A stretch of DNA of 64,000 nucleotides from Lytechinus variegatus (lineage: Eukaryota > Echinodermata > Echinoidea > Temnopleuroida > Toxopneustidae): positions 23,111,440-23,175,439 of the forward strand of contig NC_054756.1 of the NCBI RefSeq assembly GCF_018143015.1, given 5' to 3'. Positions 57,735-64,000 of this stretch are shown in pieces. Under the pieces are notes generated by a model. It was not told the DNA's origin. It did no database searches and saw nothing but the letters and a program-made list of their open reading frames with translations. The position numbers and the translations under genes were made by a program. Each line of letters opens with the position of its first letter. Position 1 is the first letter of the stretch.

Positions 57735-58223
57735 CCCGGGGGGGGGGGGGGGGCACTTCCATTGATAAGTGGATGCCAGGCATGACCAAAGAAACCTGTA
57801 AAAAGATTGGACATGTTACGTACAAAAACACTAAGATACTGAAAAAGGGTATAGTTTCCTTGGAAAGCTATGAGTTTATGGTCAAATTTGCAAGGGTACT
57901 ATAAGAATTATAGATTAAAATGCTTTATAAAGGATGTACTTTTTGCCCCAACACTACATTTACAAGTCCGATTTGAGCGAGGTGTGGGAGTGGGGCAGTA
58001 CTATAAAAGCCAACAGAAATAATTGAAATATGGTTTTACTTGTTAAGGGGTCAATTCAGGAAATACTTGTCAAGGGTACCATTTTGTTTCTAATAAATAA
58101 GTGTAGAGTTTCACACGCCAATACTTGTTTAGAATATGGAAAATACTTCCATGTTTAGGATGCTTTTCAAAACCCATGGTCGCGCCTGGCATCCTCTCGT
58201 CAATAAAAAGTGCCCCCCCCCCC
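57735..58223. mobile_element. palindromic MITE with poly-G ends and 8-bp duplication
   Basis: The left end is a G-run followed by GCACTTCCATTGATAAGTGG and ATGCCAGGCATGACCA; the right end carries the complements and a C-run. GTGCAGGT flanks both sides (57727-57734 and 58224-58231), a perfect 8-bp duplication. Confidence 0.8.
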
Positions 58224-58373
58224 GTGCAGGTGGTCCTTAGGTCTCAATGTAATAAAAGAAAACTTACTTAATAAGATAGGAGACCAATGTTGGGGGAGGG
58301 AGTTGAAACTTGAAAGGTGGACCTTCTATATACATGTAGATGGTCGCTGAGTCAGATCTTACTGGACCTGCTC

Positions 58374-58980
58374 TTAAAGGACAAGTCCACCCAAACAAAA
58401 ACTTGATTTGAATAAAAAGAGAAAAATTCAACAAGCATAACACTGAAAATATCATCAAAATCGGATGTAAAATAAGAAAGTTATGACATTTTAAAGTTTC
58501 GCTTCATTACACAAAACAGTTATATGCACATCTCGGTCGGTATGCAAATGAGGGAACTGATGACATCACTCACTCACTATTTCTTTTTTTATTTTATTAT
58601 ATGAAATATGAAATATTTTGATTTTCTTGTCATTGTCATGTGAAATGAAGTTTCATTCCTCCCTGAACATGTGGAATTCCATTATTTTAACATTTTGTGG
58701 CTCAGGCAAGGAGGTCCTATTCGTCAAATTCGTAAAAATGAAATACAAATTCAAACAATAAAAAACAAAAGAAATAGTGAGTGAGTGACATCATCGACTC
58801 TCTCATTTGGATGGAACTGGCTCGTTCATATAACTATTTTGTTAAAAATAAGTGAAACTTTGAAATGTCCTAACTTTCTTATTTTACATCCGATTTTGAT
58901 GAAATTTTCAGCATTGTGCTTGTCTGATTTTTCTCTATTGATTCAAATCAACATTTTTCTGAGGTGGACTTGACCTTTAA
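58374..58980. mobile_element. palindromic TTAA MITE, family C, copy 1
   Basis: TTAA borders. Ends AAAGGACAAGTCCACCC and the complement of GAGGTGGACTTGACCTTT. Arms with ATCAAAATCGGATGTAAAAT / complement. Copy 2 at 60696-61302. Confidence 0.82.
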
Positions 58981-59775
58981 TATGTAATTTGTTGTGAGGA
59001 AATTGAGAGAGGGCAGTATACATGTACAGTACCAAAAGATTTTATAGGCATGTTTTGACCCAGTCATGCAATGTACTACTTTCCCACCTGTGCCAAGGTA
59101 CATGTATGCCATCCATTAAAGCTTATAAATACATGTACATTCCTTGTATCCTGCAGTCATTACTTTGTACCTCACACCACCCCCCTTCAAAAAGAGAATG
59201 AAAGGTTGGTCTTTTTGTAGTGCATTAATTCACCTTGTGTATTTAAAAGGAGGGGGGGGGGGGTGATGGTGTACAAACTGTATGTACATGTATGTTCATG
59301 TATGTAGTTTAAAAAAATATCCCAAATGATGGTTTGAATAAATTTCTTCAATGCCAAAGCTGATCCTGAAATGTATGTTGCATCTGTAGTTATTGATTCA
59401 TGCCATTTCTACTCATGGCTGAATAATACCTACATGTAAGGAGCTCGACATGACTATATTCTTGCGCGATGCACTTGAGCTAAATTTGGTGAGGGCTATA
59501 ATGACGGCTCCTTCACTTCACATCACAGTGTCAATCGCTACCTGAGCTTGAGTAGGATCGAGTTATGACTAGATGATAGAGTGGAAGTAGTAGCAAGCAG
59601 GCTTGAATGACCCATTTGAATTTCTTGCTCTGACGTTTATAATATGAGTGCATATTTTTTCTAGCCACTTTTCGGCATAGGCATGTACCCCACCCCAATT
59701 TACACCACCTTGTAATACAGTACTATTGAAAAAAAAAATCTTTGGGAACATGTACATGTAGGTAAGAAATGGTTC

Positions 59776-59909
59776 ATACAGTCTGTGGCAAGAAAAAAAA
59801 ATATATTCTAGCATTGCAATAAATATTTTACATGATTGATTGATACAGTCTGTGGCAAGAAAAAAAAATATATTCTAGCATTGCAATAAATGTTTTACAT
59901 GATTGATTG
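59776..59909. repeat. 67-bp tandem duplication
   Basis: Two nearly identical units (ATACAGTCTGTGGCAAGAAA ... ACATGATTGATTG); only one or two differences seen. The second unit runs into the tail of the SINE at 59900-60123. Confidence 0.85.
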
Positions 59910-60123
59910 GTTTGATTGATTGGTGGTGATTTTTTACCTGATTGCTAAGAAAGCATGAATGCTTGTAAGCAAGCAACCAGAGGACCGACGGCTTAAGGTC
60001 CCCTCCGAAGGACCTGGTACTGAGGATTAATGCCTTACCAAAGGGCACTAGCGCACCAAGTGGGAATCGAACCCGGGTCACCGGAATACGAATCCCCCGC
60101 TCTACCGACTGAGCTATCGCGCC
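59900..60123 (-). mobile_element. second tRNA-derived SINE family (GGCGCGATAGCTCAG head)
   Basis: On the minus strand: GGCGCGATAGCTCAGTCGGT, D-arm GCTC..GAGC, B-box GGGTTCGATTCCC, then a body with GGTCCTTCGGAGGGGACC and TTAAGCCGTCGGTCC. The tail consists of TTGATTGATTG-type repeats. The 5' acceptor strand does not pair with what follows the T-arm, and the anticodon stem has two G-G oppositions, so this is a SINE head and not a working tRNA. Confidence 0.78.
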
Positions 60124-60164
60124 TTTTGCATGCATTTCATACTTCTAGATTACCTAAATGATAT

Positions 60165-60340
60165 AGCAAGAAATTGATTCACATTGTGCTGCACTCAACC
60201 CAGGAGAGGTACATGTACATGTAAATGAGTACCGGCAGGAAGTAATTCCTGAAAAATATTGGCAACAGAATTGGTTGACTACATGGGTGTTCCTGATATG
60301 CGCTTTGCAAACACCTTGTGGATGTATTATCTACATGTAT
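60165..60340 (+). mobile_element. 5'-truncated copy of the first SINE family
   Basis: CACATTGTGCTGCACTCAAC, GAGTACCGGCAGGAAGTAAT and a downstream GATATGCGCTTTGCAAACAC match the body of 2022-2293 in RNA-sense orientation. The head is absent. Confidence 0.65.
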
Positions 60341-60695
60341 GCAGAACTCTATGCTTTTTTTTTAAACTCCAATATCAAGGAGAAAAACAGAAGGAAAAAT
60401 AAAGGGGGGGGGGTAAGGTTATAAATGGTAACCAAAACAAAGTGTTGATGGAAAAGGCAAATGTTGTAATTTTCCCCCTAAAAAAAAGGTTGAGTGATAC
60501 AGCCCAGCCCACTAACATTGTCACTATGGATTAAGGAAATGTATCACTTTGTAATGATGTGTGGGGAGTAAAATGGGGTCCAGATTTTTCTAGGTTTCAC
60601 GCAGGAGCCATCTGGAATTATCACTCAATTTTCCACTATCTTTCTATCTCAGTGTATCCAATTCCAACAACCTTTCTGTTCTTCCTACTTTTCTT

Positions 60696-61302
60696 TTAAA
60701 GGTCTAGTCCACCTCAGAAAAATGTTGATTTGAATCAATAGAGAAAAATCAGACAAGCACAATGCTGAAAATTTCATCAAAATCGGATGTAAAATAAGAA
60801 AGTTATGACACTTCAAAGTTTCGCTTATTTTTAACAAAAAAGTTACATGAACGAGCCAGTCACATCCAAATGAGAGAGTCGATGATGTCACTCACTATTT
60901 CTTTTGTTTTTTATTGTTTGAATTATACAATATTTCAATTTTTACGAATTTGATGATTAGGACCTCCTTGCCTGAAGCACAAAATGTTAAAATAATGGAA
61001 TTCCACGTGTTCAGGGAGGAATGAAACTTCATTTCACATGACAATGACGAGAAAATCAAAATAATTCATATTTCATATAATAAAATACAAAAGAAATAGT
61101 GAGTGAGCGATGTCATCAGTTCCCTCATTTGCATACCGACCGAGATGTGCATATAACTGTTTTGTGAAATGAAGCAAAACTTTAAAATGTCATAACTTTC
61201 TTATTTTACATCCGATTTTGATGAAATTTTCAGTGTTATGCTTGTTGAATTTTTCTCTTTTTATTCAAATCAAGTTTTTGTTGGGGTGGACTTGTCCTTT
61301 AA
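60696..61302. mobile_element. palindromic TTAA MITE, family C, copy 2
   Basis: TTAA borders. Ends AAAGGTCTAGTCCACCTC and the complement of GGGGTGGACTTGTCCTTT. Collinear with 58374-58980 throughout. Confidence 0.82.
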
Positions 61303-62603
61303 TATTGTTGATTGTCCTCTCTTTCTTTCATTCATCCTTTCAATACAGTTTCTACTGTCACTGTCTTTCCCATTCCTCCCATCATTTTTCCTATCTAATT
61401 TCCTATTTTGAGCCTTTCCGTTTTTACCCCAAGACAACCTTTTCTTGCTTCTTGCATGTTAATTGGGCAAAACAGTGCAACCGGCAGTTGCTACACAGGC
61501 ACATTGCGCAAGCAAGAACTTCTGCCGGGTTGCCGGGTACCGGGAGGATTCATTCCACCACATGTCGCTTCCCCTCAATCTTTTGATTATAATGAAGATG
61601 AAAAGTGAGAGTGTGCATATATCTTGACATTTCGGTTTATAAGGGAAAGTTCTTCTTTAAAAAAAAAAAACCCTGCAGTCGTTCTCTCTCTCCCTTTCTC
61701 GCTTCACTTGCCAAGGGTGAATGTCAGTGACTCACCGTGTTTATTTTCGTGAAGGACATTCTGATGTCAGGGCTAGTTATCCCACAGGTTTCCAGTGAGA
61801 ACCAACCCCCCAACAATTGACTGCATGTGTGGCGAATCCTACACATGTCCTGTTGATATCAAGGTCCCTTTTTCACTTTGGTGATAAAATGCAATCGGTT
61901 TCCCTGCGACCATTGTGCAGCTACTTGCATTTGGGCAATTGTGCATAAAAAGAGAGTGCATGTATCTACAGAATATATTGGAGAGAAGTCCTGTGTGCCG
62001 GCATTTACAGAATATACATGAGTCATGGCTTTGGTCAGTATACATGTGTAGATCTCAGGTTGAGTTTCGGTAGTGTTTTGTGTCTTTGGAGAATGATATG
62101 CGTGCTTTTAATAAACTTGTCTGAATAAGATGTGATGATTTGTATAGCATGTCTCATACTGTTGTTTGCATGTGTGCCACCTGTGTGAATGTTTTAATAT
62201 CTTCTCTAGATTGGTGGATGCACATTACATGTGCACTGCGTAATCGCTTGCGAATGTATGTATCCTGGGTAAGGTCAAAGGTCACTGGGTCATGACCCTT
62301 GATATTTCATGCATTTTATTGTATTGCTCGGCCAGGGGTGTTTGCAGTGGTGCACTAGACCGGGCACTCGGGCAGTTTTTATCTCCATTCCTACATGTTG
62401 TTGGTGTGAACTACATGCACATGTATGCGTGCGTTACTCTGGAATTTATTATCCTACTCAGTCTGTCGGAGTGTTGGTTATAAAGTGGAAAGTGATGGGC
62501 ATGTCACTCTTTATTCAGTTCAAAATGAACAGATGATCGAGAGATGAATGAAACTTTACTTTCTACGGCGCCCTCTCTCTTTCTTCCTCCCTCTATACTA
62601 CAG
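61303..62603. other. no recognisable feature
   Basis: Mixed sequence with pyrimidine-rich stretches. A single AAGGTCAAAGGTCAC occurs at about 62272. No coding or element structure that I can support. Confidence 0.45.
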
Positions 62604-62655
62604 GTCCAAGTCCCCCACTGGCCAGTCCTTCCAGCCATGGGCAAAGAGCCTCTGT
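62604..62655 (+). CDS. possible exon of a gene extending to the right
   Basis: A 52-bp GC-richer segment lies between a pyrimidine-tract CTACAG acceptor and a GTAAGT donor. Frames read PSPPLASPSSHGQRAS or SKSPTGQSFQPWAKSL; I recognise neither. It is followed 22 bp later by the MITE at 62678. Weak candidate. Confidence 0.3.
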
Positions 62656-62677
62656 GTAAGTACAATTATCCTTATTA

Positions 62678-63177
62678 GGCCATGTTTATGCTTCCACTTT
62701 TCAGGCCAGAATCAGCATTTCCAAACGTGATAAGTCCAAAACATGGTTGCGTCCATGCTTACTTTCATTCAAACGCTGTTTCAAAACGCCGATCGTAAAC
62801 TCACAAAAAGGTGCGTTTGTAAACGTTGTTTGACCAGAATCAGGCTTTCTGGGGAAGTATAAACAGAACCACGATCGTAAACGTGTTTAAATGATGAAAT
62901 TTGGTACATGCTTCCGGGTGAGATGAAAATCCGCGGGCAAATACAGTCGTATTGCTCCATGTTATCTCCACGTAATAACAACAATCGGAAAAAAACTTTC
63001 GAAAAAAGGCGCGCCCAATTTGACCTCGCTTTACGATGCGAAGCCAGCTGGAGATCATGATTTGCTCTGAAAAGTTAAGCATAAACAGCACTCCCAGAAC
63101 CACGTTTACGATCGGCGTTTTGAATCAAAGTTTGAAATCGCTGATTCTGTCCTCGCAATGGAAGCATAAACACACCC
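62678..63177. mobile_element. 500-bp MITE with TGTTTATGCTTCCA ends (uninterrupted copy)
   Basis: GGCCATGTTTATGCTTCCAC and the complement of GGAAGCATAAACACACCC. Its interior (GCGTTTGTAAACGTTGTTTG, CGATCGTAAAC, AAGGCGCGCCCAATTTGACC) matches 4526-6123 on both sides of that copy's insertion and lacks the insertion. It acts as an empty-site reference. Confidence 0.82.
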
Positions 63178-64000
63178 TAAGTTATACAAGGGTAAAAAGG
63201 TATTGGATGGGCTCAGTAGGAGTTCTTTTTATCAATTACTATTAAAACAAAACAAAACCTTATATTTTTGGTCTGATCATTATGCAATCCCTTATTTTTT
63301 TTAAAAATACTGTAGAAATTTATAGCTGATTGTTTATCTTTTTTATTATGTGTTATTTAATAGGCATATACATTACATGTAAAATAGGGTTTTGCATTGA
63401 ATGTAGCCGTTATTTTTATATTATCCCTAATACTTGTATCTTCCACACACAAAAATGCGCAATAATGTTCATGTAAAAAAAATGATACAGCAGAATAATT
63501 TGTTTTTCCATTGACTGCTTATTGCACAAAAAGTAACACTTATAATAAAAGCCCCCAAAATTCAGTGTCTTTCTAATTTGGAAACAGAAATAGCCCCTAA
63601 AAAATAAAAATAAATTAAATACTACCCTGGTCCTGGATATATTTTTAAACCCAAACAAGCTGCAGTGTTTTATAACAAAGAACAGGATGCGCTTTAATTG
63701 GTCTGCCAAATTTCAAAACAGCATGATTATCCCCTCAAAGAAATTGAAAAGAGAGTTTTAATCCTCGTTTGTCACCTTGCACAATGCTAGAAGCCAGATT
63801 GCTTAAAGCTGTTAAAGTCTCACTATAAAAGGGAATTATTAGGTCTCTGGAATTATCCAAATTACCTCATTAATAACAGGAACCTATATGATCAGGGGGT
63901 CTGTTCCACAAAGAAGAAAGCGCAGTTTTTCGAATGCCTAAGCATGAATGTGCCATTGCCCGCAACTTATTTTTTTCCACTCTTTAATTATAATAAATGA
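63178..64000. other. no gene seen; a MITE end begins near 63896
   Basis: AT-rich sequence. At 63893-63895 a CAG is followed by GGGGTCTGTTCCACAAAG, the style of the GGG-end/CWG MITE group; the rest runs past the window. Confidence 0.45.

Noticed and set aside
59875-60135. 86-codon minus-strand ORF and an apparent tRNA gene at 60050-60123
   Set aside because: The ORF is the tRNA-like head of a SINE read as protein. The head lacks a pairing acceptor stem and has G-G oppositions in the anticodon stem, so it is not a working tRNA either.
58264-61586. ORFs with recurrent FSLFIQIKFLFGW / LIQINIFLRW peptides
   Set aside because: They are the arms of the family C palindromic MITE translated; non-coding.
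1-64000. Frequent TACATGTA / ACATGTACATGT words
   Set aside because: The palindromic octamer looks over-used, but it is common in such AT-rich invertebrate genomes, and I cannot compute an expectation here.
1-64000. Searched for CRISPR arrays, bacterial operons, rRNA genes and LTR or other capsid-bearing elements
   Set aside because: None seen. All repeats found are MITE, SINE, LINE or simple repeats in animal nuclear DNA.

Overview
The window looks like nuclear DNA of an echinoderm, most likely a sea urchin. It holds intron-rich, animal-type genes (THOC1, a steroid 5-alpha-reductase and a CHCHD7/COX23-like gene) in AT-rich DNA packed with palindromic MITEs, tRNA-derived SINEs, truncated LINEs and ATC/ATG microsatellites. 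The species is inferred from style and protein similarity remembered from human homologues; no search was run.

Layout. From 29263 down to 3131 on the minus strand lies THOC1, the THO mRNA-export subunit. I resolved 17 coding exons with matching intron phases, from a short start exon to the C-terminal death domain. One short exon between 29210 and 25042 could not be found. From 29638 to 42525 on the plus strand lies an SRD5A1/2-type 3-oxo-5-alpha-steroid 4-dehydrogenase with 8 coding exons and 310 residues. Its start codon is only 374 bp from that of THOC1, so the two genes probably share a CpG-containing divergent promoter. From 50066 down to 47016 on the minus strand lies a complete 3-exon, 99-residue twin-CX9C protein (CHCHD7/COX23-like). 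From 50 to 64 kb I see almost only repeats, plus one weak exon candidate at 62604-62655. A second weak exon candidate sits at the left edge (15-51).

The three genes have unrelated jobs: nuclear mRNA export, steroid reduction in the ER membrane, and mitochondrial copper/cytochrome-oxidase assembly. I see no pathway link, only a shared promoter for two of them.

The repeat landscape is the most interesting layer. Three groups stand out: (i) many short families that begin with GGG, sit on a CWG trinucleotide and in several cases are flanked by a CAG or CTG duplication; (ii) several palindromic families bounded by TTAA that share an internal core; (iii) about 1 kb elements with tandem units carrying perfect AGGTCA-A-AGGTCA (DR1) motifs. 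One group (i) MITE sits exactly on a THOC1 exon-intron border. It appears to supply the 5' splice site now needed for an open reading frame, while the presumed ancestral donor lies 171 bp further on. Several elements are nested inside others, and one nest has an empty-site relative elsewhere in this window.
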